From assembly GCA_030867875.1 (NCBI GenBank), contig JAOWCC010000577.1:146932344-146996343 (forward strand): a stretch of 64,000 nucleotides of DNA. Direction: 5' to 3'. Made by a program: the position numbers and the translations under genes. Positions 21,401 through 33,306 of the stretch are shown one piece after another. The notes under the pieces were generated by a model that made no database searches, was not told the DNA's origin, and saw nothing but the letters and a program-made list of their open reading frames with translations. The DNA is from Actinernus sp. WN-2022. Lineage: Eukaryota > Cnidaria > Anthozoa > Actiniaria > Actinernidae. Position 1 is the first letter of the stretch, and the number at the start of each line of letters is the position of its first letter.

Positions 21401-24400
21401 TGTTAAAACTTTTTGAATACAACAGTGTATAAAATATTAAGAAGTGGTTGTTTAATTTGATGTGTCCAAATTTACGATTAACACGTCGAACTGTGCTAAC
21501 AGTACTTGTATAGGATTTTACTGCAAAAATGACTCCTAAGAGTTTATAAATTGATATTTAAGATGGAAATCGGTGTGAAGAGAAAACTATTTCCCACTTA
21601 CCGTATCGGCGAGATGATAAACTTTAACTCATCCTCCAGGAGTAAGTTCATGTGTCCAATTTTCTTTAGAAGTTTATGGATAGGAAACTTTTGAAGGAAA
21701 CTTGTGAACCCGCAATCTTTACCCGGTAAATATTGATAAATAGGCTGAGTAGCAGAAGACAGCTTGTTTCTCCATTCTTCGAACCAAACTAAGCAAAATA
21801 TATGATAAGCAGTTTACCATTCACTGCAAGGCGAGAAGCTTGCTGTACGTATTTTTATCAGCTTCAGTGGACTGACAGCAACAATGATGGTGACGATCTT
21901 TGTTTCTCCTGTTGTTCGGTTTCCATAACTGTTATAAGATCTTGGGAAACAACTGGTATAAAATTCCCGGCGGCAACACTCTGACGACGTCCTTTCTTTC
22001 GAGAAGCAAAGTTTTTGTGCAGGCTAAGACTAATATTTCGTAAGAACTGTAAAGCGCCTCCAATGCTTTTATGAAATCCATTTCATTCGTTATTACAAGA
22101 GATATTTCAGATACCAAATCGTTGTTCGCTAGTGCAGTGTTTCGCGCGGACCTGGCATTTTCACATCCGGCTTTGCCGGAGTCTTGTTTTTTATCTGGAT
22201 GTTGAACACAAGCCAGTGAATGGATTATACTCTAACGAAGAGTTTTACCTGTTCTTCGGGCTAAATAGCAGCCTGGACAGGCTAATTAATAAAACCTGAG
22301 CCGCTAAAGCTGGGGCTTCGTCTCGACGACAGCATGAGGAACATCTACAGGAGCTTCAACTATTTTAGCTCAGCGATGGCACGTCAAACGAGAAAAGGCT
22401 TCTCTTAACTTCCCAGACTTGTTCCTGGCAGTACGCGTTTAAGGGCATGCGATGGTTAGGAAGGCGTCCTATTTCTGCTAATCCTTATTTTCCCAAGATC
22501 CTGAACCCTCTAAGGGAGTTTAATTGCTATCTCATGCCCGCACGGAGCCATTTTCGGTGCAAAAATATCAGTGAACATAGATTTAATTCCTAACATTTTG
22601 GCTTCGCTTTAATAATGTTCTAACATTGTAAATTTATTTCCCAAATATGGTTAGGCAATATTTAAAGTTTGACTTTAATTTTTTATGCACAAAGCAAATG
22701 CAAATACCACTGCACTCGCGTTTCGTGCCGTAATCACAACAGACCCCGAGTTGTCGACTGAATTACGAATGAAGTAACATTCTTTACCACTGCTCATCCC
22801 CAACTTCATCGTCCTCGTCGCTGCACAGAACATATTGAATATTGGGCCTTAAAAAACATCCAATACTTGTATTTTAAAGGCAAAATGCACGAAGGAAAGG
22901 CGAAACTAACTTCCGGTTCATGAAATTGTGTCTTGACGTTTCACACATGTCTCCTTCTAGTCTACGACCATGCGATTAATTGCTAAAACAGGGTTTAAAT
23001 TTCTTTCGTTATCACGACTCGCTTGTCGTCACTATCGAAATGTATCACGTTTTTTCTATTTAGAAAGCAAGAATTACAGCAAATTCTGAAAATATTAATG
23101 TATCTTTTTGGTCAATAAAAGTTCCTTTATAACAACTGTAAGTTTAGGAAGAAGTTAAAAGGTGGTAGCCGTGTGAGAAACTAATTCATCCCACCTTGAT
23201 AACACGGTAATGCATCTGTACATGTTATGCAATTTCCCCCAAAAACACGAAATAAAAAGACACAGAAGCGAATCCTCGGATTCTTCGGATCGTCTCGTTA
23301 ATCCAGCCCTCCGCCAAATAGTTTAGAAACATTAAATATTGACATACTCTTTATCAACTTCCCAGACCGCCCTTCTATAATTTTAACGTACTGAAGAGCA
23401 TCATACAATTCAGTCGTTTGGGTACTATATTCTGTTTATTCTGTTTCAATCTTCATTCCTTCATTCTCATTTCAGCTTGGGTCGGATCTCTTGCTATGGC
23501 TCTGACATGCTTATTTGGCCCCATCGGTGGTACGTTAGGTCGTCGCTTTGAGCCCCGATTAGTTGCGAGCTGTGGAGCCCTGCTGAGCGCCCTTGGATTC
23601 TTTCTAACATCTCGTGTCCACAAAATGTGGATAATGTTTTTAACATACGGAATAATAGTCGCCTTGGGGTCTTCGTTTGTGTACACCACAGTATTTGGTA
23701 TCGTGCCAAGATACTTTTATAAGCGTAGGGCCCTAGCCACGGGCATGATTGCCGTGGGACCGGGAGCAGGGATTTTCCTAATAAGCCAAGTCCTAGAAGT
23801 TTCCGTGTCTGCCTTCGGTTGGAGAGGAGCATTAGCAGTGATAGCTGGGATTGAGGTTTCTATGTGTGGGTTGGTGATGTTGTTTGATCCAAACGTTGAG
23901 GACAGTTCTCAGCTTGGTAGTCGATGTGGAAAGGTTTGGGGCAGAAGCGAAGGCCAACACAAGCTACCATTATGGAGGAACAAGCCGTTCGTAATTTACA
24001 ACGTACTTGGTCCGCTCGTTCTTTTCGGCAGTATGATTCCACAAGTTCACATGGTAAGTTTCTTACTTCTTAAGAAATCCAGCTCAACCAGTCTATTCAA
24101 AATGAAGGATAGGAAACTGTTCTTCTTGTGATTTATTTTGTAAAATATGCTATTTTAATAGCTAAAAATTAAAATTGTTTAAAAGACTTTGTCTGAGATT
24201 TTAGCACGAGTTCACCTTGTGACGTCATCAGATCTTAAATTGGCCCGTTTCTTTGTTCTTCTTTGATCGTAATTTAATATTGCGCTACTTCTAAATTTTT
24301 AACATTGAGAAATTGCTTCAAATGCCACAACCCGAACGATAACGGTTTATTACACTCGCGGTTTATATATGGTAGCTGAACTACAATATACCTATCATAT

Positions 24401-27400
24401 TTGTTTTCACATTTGCAGGCAAGATACTGCGAAGACTTGGGTTTTACTCTAAAGATGGCCTCCAGGCTTTACCTTGCGTTTGGTATTGCGTCGATGGCAG
24501 GCCGAGTTTTTGCAGGACAAATATCAGACCTACCATCCGTCAATCCCCGCTACATTTGTCAGGTTAGCACTGAATAGATCTGGAGAATTAGACAGACAAA
24601 ATTGCTATTAAAGGAACAGTGCCATCCTTAGTGCGCATGTGCGAATGTTTGAATTTTGGTTGGGTTGTCCAGAAATCAAAAGATGGGGAGAGATTTGATA
24701 CGTGAAAGAAATCCTCTTCCATCGGCTTTGCCTAAGTTTCATTTGACCTTAAACCTATTTAGAATAGTAATTTAGTTTTATACCCTAGTATTTAAGATGG
24801 TATTTCGTTCGTCTCCGTAATTTTTGCGAGTATTTTTGACTCTGAATTCAGTGCCCTTGGACGGTTCGTCGAGCGGAGGAGTTAATGGCTACAGAAGAAA
24901 GCTTCCGTCTCCTGGTAGTTTCGTCCAAAGCATTTGAGAGGGAGACAATGAACGGCCTAGGAAACTTGGAGACAGTGAGAATGTACGGGAGACATTTACT
25001 CTGCTTGTAAGTCGCTGAATGTACTATGATTCGCGTGTATTTATTGAAGTGTCAACACGGCCTTCGTTCGGTACAGTTCAAGGCCTCGCTATTTAGCAAA
25101 ATCGAACTCTTTTCTTACCCGATTTTGTAGTGGAAGCGCTCTTATAATTGTACAACAACTCATCCTAAAATCACAAAGCCCTAAAGCTATGAAGTCAGAA
25201 CGTTAGTTTCCCCGTAGTTTCGCTTTCACTTCGCGAAAATGCAGTAGAATGAAATATTATAAATATTCACACAGAAGTTGTTGTTTGTTTATGAGTCGGC
25301 ATTGCCGAGTGGATTCCTAAACTATTATCCCGAATACCATACATGTAGATCTTCGAAGCACTATCTCATGGTCCAGTGGGAAGTTTATACGATTCTAAAT
25401 CCTGAACTTCTCAACTGATACAAATTACAAAACTATTAACTCTAGATTTCGTGCTAGCGAAAATTCCAAAGGTCGTTCCAGATCAGTTGAGTTTTGACGT
25501 GACCTGTCATTAACAGCGTGATTTTCCATTGTCTTTCTCGTTATTAATAATCACGTGTTACGCGTGCGCATTACCGTGGCACTGTTCCTTTAAAACGCAA
25601 CACCTATGTTGTTCACCTGTGTATCTAGTTCCGAGTAATGGAGGTCAATTTAGTATAAATGTCGAGAGACGGTGTATTTGTAGAGCTGCTCAGCTAATTT
25701 GGTAAGGTCCTCTCCGTCTTCTGATTAATTTACCCTTTCCTCAATATCCTCATACCCCACCCTTGTTATATGTGTATGTAATCGAGCAATTTTGTGCACC
25801 ATTCGGTAAAATATAAAGCCGGCTTGCACATTGTATATGGGTTCATGCTCTCATTGTAAATTTACAGTTTTGGGTTGAACACAACTGTGATTAATCTAAG
25901 CAATCTGGCGAAACTCAAACCCTAACCCAAACCCTGAGGCTAAATACAAACATTTTTTTTTTAAGAAAATGAAGGATTTATAGAAACCTTGAACCGAGAA
26001 TTGAACGCGCAACAGTACACAATTAATGGTTTATTCACTTGTCTATTAACACGACAACCCCGGCCAAACTACCGAACAATGTTAGATTGCACGATCCAAC
26101 ATTGTTCGATAATTCCAGTCATCCCATGTTGGACCAACACAATTAAATGTAGGATGAAGTTTGCTTTCGTTCGATCAAATGCCGCCACCCTAACATTTTC
26201 ATCCAACAAAGTTGGATCGTGCAATCCAATAATCGGTTCCATAATTTGACCAGGGCTTAACCCTTGCCATTCTTTTTTTACCACGTTCATTGAGATTGAG
26301 ATTGCTCATCAGGGCGAGTCAGGGCGAGTTTGGTGGAGCCATGGATAAGACTGAAGGTCTAACCAAAATACCATGGCGAGACCAAATATTAATACAATAA
26401 CCTATTTGTGGCGTCGAAATATGCCCTGATATTTCATCCACGGACATTATCTGATCCGAGAAGAGAACTGTGAGCTTCAAGGATCAGATAATGTCCAAGG
26501 ACAAATATATGGGCATATTTAAACGCCACAATGTAGGTTATTGTCGTTATCATCCTTCAAATATTTTCTTTGACGAGCGCTTAAACGCTCACAAGGGGTG
26601 TATTCGCTGATATTTCCCACTCGCGGAGAGAAAATATCGGGTCACGTGACGCTTTCAACCAATCACGCGCGAGAGAAAATATTTGATGGGTTATAAGCCA
26701 TGATATTTCACCAAATGGTGCACACATCGCTCGATTAGATATTTATCATCCCAAAAAATTGATCAGTGATTAAAATGTAGGCTGAAAACTGTGCGCGGAC
26801 ACCAGCTGACTTGTACTAATTTATTATAATATCGCTGAGTCATTTGACCCACTTGCTATTATGATCTAAATCTATTCACAGAAGCTGCTCACTCTCGCTG
26901 CTTTTCCTTCATTAGACTGGCGCGTTCGGTATGGGTCTTGCGATCATACTTTCTCCACTTGCAAGAGACTTTTCTTCTCTTATTGTTGACTTCACTATTT
27001 GCGGGATATTCGAGGGTCTGTTTGCTGCGGCATACAATATCCTTATTCTTGGGACGACCACAGAGGATGAGTATGGAAGTGCAATGGGCGTTGCTATGGC
27101 AATTATGTCTATTGGACTTGCGAGTGGCCCACCGATTGGTGGTAAGTCAGTATATGTATTCACCTGATCCATACCTCTGTCCTGGTAAATATTAATAGCA
27201 ATACAACCGTCTCATCGGCTCGTTTCCTGGGAAAGAGCCAAGCACACGGTTGTATTTCAGACTAATGGGAAATGCTGGCGAGTTTCCAATGACTCGAGTC
27301 AGGCTGCACAAGTGTTTCATGCTTTGAAAAATATATTTTATATCTATTTGTATTGAGGTATTACCGCCTATTATCGGCCACCCCCGATTCTCAGGCACGC

Positions 27401-28982
27401 ATTTAAACAAATAAATGTCTCCCTAGAGGAGGCACACAAAAACGATTTCAAGCCTGTCCGAGACTCTTCACTTTATATAGATAATAACCCTATAATCTTG
27501 CCGGTTTCTTAAACTCTCAACATTCAATGAAATAAGACTTTCTGTTTACCTGTTGCATAAACGGAGTCCCTGCCTCATGCGGAGACTTCATTGCAGATAC
27601 CTCGCGTTTCCAAAAAAAAACTTGAATAAAATCAAACCCGAAAGCAGCACAACTCCACCATGTGCCAGAATACTTTATCGACTAACCTTTATGTAATGAA
27701 TATACGTAACTCCGCACGCCTACTATCGGCCACCCTGTGGATGAAACATGACGAACTGGCGCGCGAGCGTGGCCGCGGCGGGAATTTGTTTTGCCCAGAG
27801 TGTATACAAACAAATTTATATTGAAAAAAGCAAAGGAACGGTAAGTTATCGCAAAAAACGTCTTATTATAAGAATGTGAAAACTCGTGGCACAATTTGTA
27901 GCACAGTGTAGAAGCTATAAAACAACTACATACAACGAGGCAACAACAACGTTTATTCCCGCCACGCTTGACCGAAATTAAGTCCATTTTACTGTCCTAA
28001 ATAGTTACTAAGTAACTCTATAACCTCAATCCAAACACTTTTTGAAGGTTTTTCTATGGTTACTAAGCGAACAAACATGGAGTGGCCGATAATTAATGGC
28101 CGGGTATTGCTTGGCTTAATCTGGCCGATAATAGGCTTGTCGACAACGGGCATGTTCAGTCGATTTTCAGGGAAAATAATGAAATTCGAAAGGAATCAGG
28201 TTATACAAACTTAGTCACAACTATTGATTTAAAGCTGGTTTCCATATAACCGTATGTCGCCGATAGCGCCTACCGTAATTCTGGTTATGGTAAGTGAACA
28301 TCCCCTGCAGGGGCGTAGCTAGGCATTTTCAAGTTGTACGCACAAGTGCAGTAGCTACCGGTTTTAAGGGCCCCTCTCATAAAATAAATACAAGGCCAAA
28401 CAGGGAATTTTCGTCTCAAAGTGTACGCACGTGCGTATATGCGTATACAGGAAGCTACCCCCCTGCCCTGGTATGATGCCAGTTGCCTGATTCCCGCCCT
28501 CAACCGTTTCCCGTGTTGTGATATACAATAATCGATTCTGGTTGGTATCAATTGTCGCATGCCGGCGACGGAGTATTGATAAAAATGTCACCACACCAGC
28601 AGTACCGTTAGTCCCTGGAATGTTGAACAGCAGGCAATGTGCAGGCGGTGCCCGGGTATAGTGTTTCCATCAAATTCCGTATTTCACAGGAAATGGAGCA
28701 TGTACGCATTACGACAAGGCAGACTGTCTGATTTCTTATGCCTGCCCTTAACCTCTTTTTGGCTTTTAAACGATTAACTTAATGTACGTCTTTATTAGTT
28801 TTACTCAACCTTTCTTTTCTTTTTCTTTTTCAGGTTTAATTGCGGAGAGGTTCGGTTCATACGTTCCCGTTTTCTTAGTTGCTGGCAGCACAATATTAGT
28901 AGCTTCTTTTATTCCATTCTTATTAGAATTCTGGAAGGACGAAGAACCCTCGAACGCTGTTGAACTTCAAAGTACTACATAG
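18216..28982 (+). CDS. SLC16-family monocarboxylate-transporter-like protein, five coding exons
   Basis: Major-facilitator carrier of the plasma membrane. SLC16 members move lactate, pyruvate, ketone bodies, aromatic amino acids or thyroid hormone; the substrate here cannot be deduced. Coding exons: 18216-18435, 23476-24053, 24419-24562, 26916-27141 and 28834-28982. All junctions are GT-AG with phases 1, 0, 0, 1, giving 438 residues, close to the family norm. Helix 1 lies at about residues 33-58. SKTAWVGSLAMAL-like helix 2 follows, and the family motif YFYKRRALATG is at about 153-163. There is a short cytoplasmic loop after helix 6, and the C-terminus is short. The usual N-terminal D-G-x-W-G-W is altered to DSVRSW. 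A pyrimidine tract and AG at 18196-18210 just before the ATG suggest an upstream non-coding exon. The exact SLC16 subtype is not assigned. Confidence 0.93.
18436..18875. other. Start of transporter intron 1
   Basis: Non-coding. Two units of the 21-bp repeat seen at 20383-20826 (CCGAATATAATGACAGAAGC) occur at 18691-18730, followed by (AAT)n. Confidence 0.6.
18876..19600 (-). pseudogene. LINE RT C-terminal fragment in intron 1
   Basis: Read right to left: a palm box MYAEDT (YADD changed to YAED), a DWFIANKLNLNT-type thumb, YLGVEVDDRLSW, then LDWDDLQTRRKKHISNMMYKVHNG and NREYLKESFSYSEAQLWN. These are typical CR1-type RT and C-terminal blocks. There is at least one stop (about 19390), so it is decayed. 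It lies antisense to the transporter gene. Confidence 0.85.
19601..20029. other. Intron 1 spacer
   Basis: No supported coding. It separates two antisense LINE fragments that could be parts of one copy with the middle lost. Confidence 0.5.
20030..20372 (-). pseudogene. LINE RT N-terminal fragment in intron 1
   Basis: On the - strand: SPSLTFLLNLSFETGIFPDDWK, then IPIFKSGSKPDCNNYR and VYDQVYQYL; after a stop, YQSGFRSLHSTVTALL. These are RT fingers blocks. The order and strand match the fragment at 18876-19600, which would be its continuation. It abuts the 21-bp minisatellite. Confidence 0.8.
20383..20826. repeat. 21-bp minisatellite in intron 1
   Basis: About 21 units of a 21-bp repeat (ACCGAATATAATGACAGAAGC), with CATAATG variants, scattered 1-3 bp indels and a few ATAAGTGAC units. 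Several frames on both strands stay open through the array; they are repeat by-products (for example EYNDRST repeated). Confidence 0.92.
20830..23475. other. Rest of transporter intron 1
   Basis: About 2.6 kb of AT-rich intron with no supported gene, ending in the acceptor TCTCATTTCAG at 23475. Confidence 0.6.
23476..24053 (+). CDS. Transporter coding exon 2
   Basis: Residues 74-266. Holds helices 2-6, the conserved YFYKRRALATG box and the central loop (about DPNVEDSSQLG to LPLWRNK). It ends after ATG with the donor GTAAGT. Confidence 0.93.
24419..24562 (+). CDS. Transporter coding exon 3
   Basis: 48 codons, phase 0 on both sides (ARYCEDLGFT, then GRVFAGQISDLPSVNP). Acceptor TTTGCAG, donor GTTAGC. 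G-R-x-x-x-G-x-I-x-D is a common SLC16 pattern in this helix-loop region. Confidence 0.92.
24612..25589. mobile_element. Inverted-repeat element in intron 3
   Basis: Ends AGGAACAGTGCCA (24612) and its complement (to 25589), extending with mismatches to about 40 bp (GTGCGCAT near both ends). Flanked by TTAA on both sides (24608-24611, 25590-25593); a TA duplication also fits. Non-coding interior, so a non-autonomous DNA transposon. Confidence 0.75.
25594..26395. other. Intron 3 remainder
   Basis: No coding. A short inverted repeat, GATTGCACGATCCAAC and its complement, lies at about 26087-26102 and 26212-26227. Confidence 0.5.
26396..26695 (-). repeat. Dispersed hairpin repeat, copy 1
   Basis: Matches 39605-39934 in reverse orientation. 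Inside, arms of about 60 bp (AATAACCTATTTGTGGCG ... CGCCACAATGTAGGTTATT, 26396-26541) form a hairpin around AGAGAACTGTGAGCTTCAA. The other side has GTCACGTGAC at 26641. MITE-like, within transporter intron 3. Confidence 0.8.
26916..27141 (+). CDS. Transporter coding exon 4
   Basis: 75 codons plus one base: TGAFGMGLAIILSPLARD through GSAMGVAMAIMSIGLASGPPIG. Acceptor TTCATTAG, donor GTAAGT. Covers helices 9-11 (roughly). Confidence 0.92.
27366..28136. mobile_element. Inverted-repeat element in intron 4
   Basis: GCCTATTATCGGCCA at 27366-27380 is the exact complement of TGGCCGATAATAGGC at 28122-28136. Further degenerate copies (GCCTACTATCGGCCA at 27719; AGTGGCCGATAATTA at 28081) suggest nested or duplicated ends. 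Non-coding. Confidence 0.65.
28307..28468. repeat. Possible short inverted-repeat element
   Basis: CAGGGGCGTAGCTAGG at the left and GGAAGCTACCCCCCTG at the right form imperfect inverted ends, with inner GTACGCAC motifs also inverted. Weak. Confidence 0.4.
28834..28982 (+). CDS. Transporter coding exon 5
   Basis: Completes a split glycine codon, then LIAERFGSYVPVFLVAG (helix 12) and a short acidic tail (EFWKDEEPSNAVELQ) ending in TAG. The acceptor is a long pyrimidine tract ending CAG at 28833. Confidence 0.92.
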
Positions 28983-29456
28983 AGTATACTTGGAGATTAT
29001 TCCTGACCCAGCGTCAGAATGAGGGGTTTATATTTTTTATCTTTACTTTTTATGTTTTTTTTAATCTTAAGTCCCAGCCAGTCATCTTTGATATAGATTG
29101 TACATGAAGTGGATAGTCCAACGGTAGAATATTTCTTGATTTGAGTCTATAAGCCAATCAAAGCGCTCGTACTATCTGTGTTATATTATAAACTATCATA
29201 AAACATGATGGGCAGTTGAGAACATGAGAGAAATGTTAAAGCACATGCCGAAGGCGTGTGCTTTCAACATTTCTCAAGTGTTCTCAAAACATGGATTTAA
29301 GGCTTCTTTATCTGTTTTATAATATAGATTTACACGCGCGATGAAAGGAAACCGCCAGTCGAAAACAATAAAACACGGCAAACCATGTTATATACTCTGA
29401 TAAACCATGGCTTTTTAGCCAATCAGAGCGCGCGCACTATCGTATCTATATTTTTA
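28983..29456. other. 3' flank of transporter gene
   Basis: Likely 3' untranslated region and spacer. A hairpin lies at about 29214-29288 (GAGAACATGAGAGAAATGTT against AACATTTCTCAAGTGTTCTC). I could not fix the poly(A) site. Confidence 0.5.
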
Positions 29457-29692
29457 AAAGGTTTATATTTCCAATATGCTAATGATGTGATATCATAACC
29501 GAGATCACTTATTATACAAAAGCATGCTGGTAGAGACAAAGTATCTATTTTTAAATTCTAAGTTATATTTGAAGCTTATCAAAGCAATTTTACAAAACTG
29601 AAAAGACTAAATTAGAAAATAGCTTAATTCACAATCACAAAGAATGTCGGTGATGACATCATATCATTAGCATATTGGAAATATAAACCTTT
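29457..29692. mobile_element. MITE, TTA target duplication
   Basis: 236 bp with inverted ends of about 40 bp (AAAGGTTTATATTTCCAATA ...) and TTA at 29454-29456 and 29693-29695. Its ends resemble the inner part of the element at 52725-53173 (TTTCC[AG]ATATGCTAAT). PIF/Harbinger-like by target duplication. Confidence 0.8.
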
Positions 29693-29790
29693 TTATTATA
29701 TGGACGATAGTGTTTTACTGAGAAATACACCAATCATAGAACTCATACGAAACTACATCCGGGTATTGAGTAGCATACTTTCCATATTCT

Positions 29791-29913
29791 CACTAGTCAA
29801 AATATTGATGACGTCACGTTTGCTGCCTTTTGAACTACAAAGATGGCGGCATGTTTGTGAAAATCACAGAGGTAGATGTAAACAGCTTAAATGAGCTGCA
29901 TGACAATGAATAT
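29791..29913 (+). repeat. MITE-like repeat, left half (split by LINE A)
   Basis: Matches 15706-15830. It ends with GAATAT (29908-29913), the target duplication of LINE A, and continues at 36081. Confidence 0.8.
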
Positions 29914-30154
29914 GGAATCCCCAACCACCAAAGTCTCTGTATCCGCTATCTTATGCAGAAGTGAAAAGGACTTTTGGAACAAGGCCGAACAGGTAAACAA
30001 ACTACTCAAGAAGTTTTGTAACAATCGGGGATTGCCCCTTTTAACAAACACTAACATTAACGAGTCAGGCCTTAACGCAGGAGGTCTACACCTAAATCAG
30101 AAAGGGATTAATCAACTCTTACGTAATTATTCAGATCATATTAATGTTGATTGA
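29914..30154 (+). pseudogene. LINE A ORF1 C-terminus, SGNH-esterase-like
   Basis: About 80 codons ending at TGA 30154. The blocks VSAILCRSE and GGLHLNQKGINQLLRNY match the last block of the SGNH/GDSL esterase domain (H-L-N-x-x-G) found in ORF1 of many CR1-type LINEs. The 5' part is lost by truncation. Confidence 0.7.
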
Positions 30155-30268
30155 AATTCTAAAACTCCTCAGGCAGACCATTTCCTGACACAAAACTCCC
30201 AATACCCTATTAGTTTAACTGATACGTTACCTATCTCATACTCCCTCCCCACTTGTCGAGGGTTTAAA

Positions 30269-30704
30269 ATGGCCTGTATTAACATAAATAGTCTCCTAAA
30301 ACATATAGACGAATTAAGGGTCTTTATGTCAAATCAACTATTAGATATCCTTACTATAAATGAAACTAAATTGGACAATCAAATTCTTGATAATGAGATC
30401 TATTTACCGGGATATGAATTAATTCGTCGGGATCGAAATAGAAACGGCGGTGGAGTATGTATTTATGTAAGAGCTGGTATTAACTACACCCTTCGGGATG
30501 ATTTGTCTACGAATGAACTAGAGAATTTATGTGTAGAAATACAAAAACCTAGAAGTAAACCATTTATCATTCTCACGTGGTACAGGCCTCCCAGTGCTCC
30601 TATTGATACTATGAAGCATTTCGAAAATCTGATTGGACAAATTGATGCTGAAGGGAAAGAGCTCTATGTACTGGGAGACCTGAACTGCAACTTTTTAACC
30701 AATG
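30269..30704 (+). pseudogene. LINE A ORF2, endonuclease N-terminal part
   Basis: Apurinic-type endonuclease start: ACININSLLKHIDELR, LTINETKLD (catalytic E), RRDRNRNGGGVCIYVR and LYVLGDLNCNFLTN (catalytic D-x-N). The protein is cut here by LINE B. It continues at 33555, and 436 bases before the junction plus the downstream phase restore the frame exactly. Confidence 0.88.
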
Positions 30705-30719
30705 GCTATTATACAATTG

Positions 30720-32280
30720 GAGAGTTAAATGACTTGGCTCAGATAGTTAAGCCTTACAAAGCAGCACTTCATGTTAATATAAGAAGCCTTCGTAAACACT
30801 CGAAGGATCTTGTAGATTTATTAGATATTATACCACAAGAGTTTGATTTTGTTGGATGTAGTGAAACGTTTCTTTTACCAGATGATAATCTCGATGAATA
30901 TTCAATTCCAGGCTATACACTGATAACACATAGTCGCTCAAACAATAGCCGAGGTGGCGGGGTAGCACTTTATTTAAAAGAAGCTACTAACTACAAAATT
31001 CGCAATGACCTTGAAATCAACTCTATTGAAAATTTGTGGATTGAGCAAAACAATGTAATTATAGGCATTGTTTATAAGCCCCCAAATTTTTCCAACCGAG
31101 AATTTTTAGACAACTTTGAAAAAACATTACATAATATTTATCTTACTAAGAAACAATGCATAATTATGGGCGATTTTAATATCAATACGTTAAGTAAGCA
31201 CAGTAAAATTTCTAAAGAATATCTTTCTCAATTACATTCTTCAGGTTTTATACCTGTCATACATGAAGCTACACGAATTACAGCGAATACCCAGTCATGC
31301 ATAGACCATATTCATCAAAACCTTGTATCACCCTGTACTAGCGGGTGCATTACAAATGAAATTTCCGATCATCTTCCTGTATTTTGTTTATTATATAACC
31401 CTACAAAAAGTCCTTTTCCTGATAAGGTAGAGGTTCGTGATTTTAAACATTTTGACACAAACAAATTTAAACATGACATAGAAAACATTGATTGGACAGA
31501 TGTTTACAATTGCAAAAAAACAAATGAGTCACTAAACCGCTTAACACATAAATTTAATTATGTTTGTAATCTGCATGCCCCCATGAAATCTGTTCGTTTA
31601 AAAACAAGTAAACATAAACCCTGGGTAACTACAGGTTTAAGAAAATCAATAGGAATTCGCGATAAAATTCACAAAATATGGCTAAAAACTAAAAAAGTTA
31701 AATATTTAAATAAATACAAACTATATAGGAACAAAATTGTTGAATTAAATAAGATATTACGGACTACATATTATAATTCTTTAATGACTAACTCTAACAA
31801 TTCTAAGAAATTATGGGACAATATAAATTTTATTATTAATAAAAAACGACGCTCTTCAACAATTAATGGAATTACTAAGAATGAAAAAACTTATCACAAT
31901 CCAAATTCCATTGCAAACGCTTTAAATTCTTACTTTGCAGACATTCCAGTATTATTATCTTCCAAGCTACCTCGTGGTTTTCAAAATAGAAATACTCGTA
32001 AACGAAAGACCAAACATAAATTTATAATTGATCAAACTAATGAGGTAGAAATTTATTTAATTTTAGATAACTTAAATCCAAATAAATCCTTTGGGATTGA
32101 TGGTGTACATCCCCGTATGCTTAAACTCGCAGCACTTGAACTATGTAAACCATTAGCATATGTGATTAATCTATCTATAAATAATGGTGTTTTCCCTGAC
32201 TCCTTAAAACTTGCTAAAGTTCTTCCAATTTTTAAAAAAGGAGAGCGTACAAACTGTAACAACTACAGGCCAATTACGGT
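30720..32280 (+). pseudogene. LINE B endonuclease and RT N-terminal part
   Basis: Endonuclease: LHVNIRSLRKHSKDL, CSETFL (catalytic E), RGGGVALYLKE, GIVYKPP, IIMGDFNIN and SDHLPVF. Then the RT start: NPNKSFGIDGVHPRMLK and LPIFKKGERTNCNNYRPI. After about 32280 a deletion skips roughly 90 residues, including the block with the first catalytic aspartate (FxDLSKAFDTV), so this RT cannot work. The frame continues for a few junk codons to 32347. Confidence 0.88.
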
Positions 32281-32289
32281 ATCAAAGGT

Positions 32290-33306
32290 ACATCCCATAA
32301 CTGGTTTAGATCATATCTGCAATCTAGACAACAAAGAGTTTTTGTAAATGGAGTATTTTCTGATCAATTAACCTTATCCTATGGTGTACCACAAGGTTCA
32401 GTTCTAGGCCCTTTACTTTTTCTGTTATATGTAAATGACTTTCCAGCGTCGACAACTCACTTTCCCGTCCGTATGTTTGCTGATGATACGTCGGTTACTG
32501 TTGCTGGACCTGATTTAGATTTAATTATACCCAATATAAATAGCAATGTAAGTGATTTGTATAACTGGTTATGTGCCAACAAACTCACTTTGAACCTTGA
32601 AAAAACTAATTATTTAATATTTCAACCTCGACAAAAAAAAACATATAATATATATCCTCCTTTAAAAATAGCCAATAAACCTATAAAAAACTGTCACAGT
32701 ATCAAATATTTAGGTTTTTACATTGACGCCCACCTTACTTGGTCAGAACATATTGAATATTTAAATGATAAACTTAGTAAAAATATTAATGTTCTCATTA
32801 AGTGTAAAAAATATTTACCCTTCAATAGCCTTCTAAATTTATATTATTCTCTAATTTACCCATTTATAAGCTATGGCTGTATAATTTGGGGAAATAACTA
32901 TGACAGTCCGTTATCTATCCTAGCTAAACTTCAAAATAAGGTTATTCGTGTTATATGTGATGTTCCTATAAGAGAGCATATCACTCCATACTATATTAAA
33001 CTTAATGTACTTAAAATTCCTGATATAGTTAAAATGAATACATGTCTTTTCATTTATGAATGTATGACCGAAAGCAAAAGCTGTTCAATTAATATGAAAT
33101 ATGTCTCAGAACAACATTCTTACCAAACAAGAAGCTCTACAAATCAAAATTTTTACATTGAACGATATCGGTTAAATTTGAGAAAATTTTCCCCCACAGT
33201 AATAGGTCTTTATTATTGGAATAACTTACCTCTTCGAATTAAAAGCATTCATTCCAGAAAACAACTAAAAAAAGCTATTTTTTCTCACTACCTTTCCCAA
33301 TATTGA
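32290..33306 (+). pseudogene. LINE B RT C-terminal part
   Basis: In a second frame: NWFRSYLQSRQQRVFVNG, YGVPQGSVLGPLLFLLYVNDF and FADDTS (intact second catalytic box), then the thumb (CANKLTLNLEKTNY), KYLGFYIDAHLTWSEH and the C-terminal LRKFSPTVIGLYYWNNLP. Stop at 33306. The first, open part upstream lost its RT A-block. Confidence 0.9.

Noticed and set aside
25989..26290. Opposed small ORFs in transporter intron 3
   Set aside because: They derive from a short inverted repeat and lie in an intron.
30269..32347. One host protein with two endonuclease domains
   Set aside because: The second domain belongs to LINE B; the 13-bp target duplication and frame restoration show a nested insertion.
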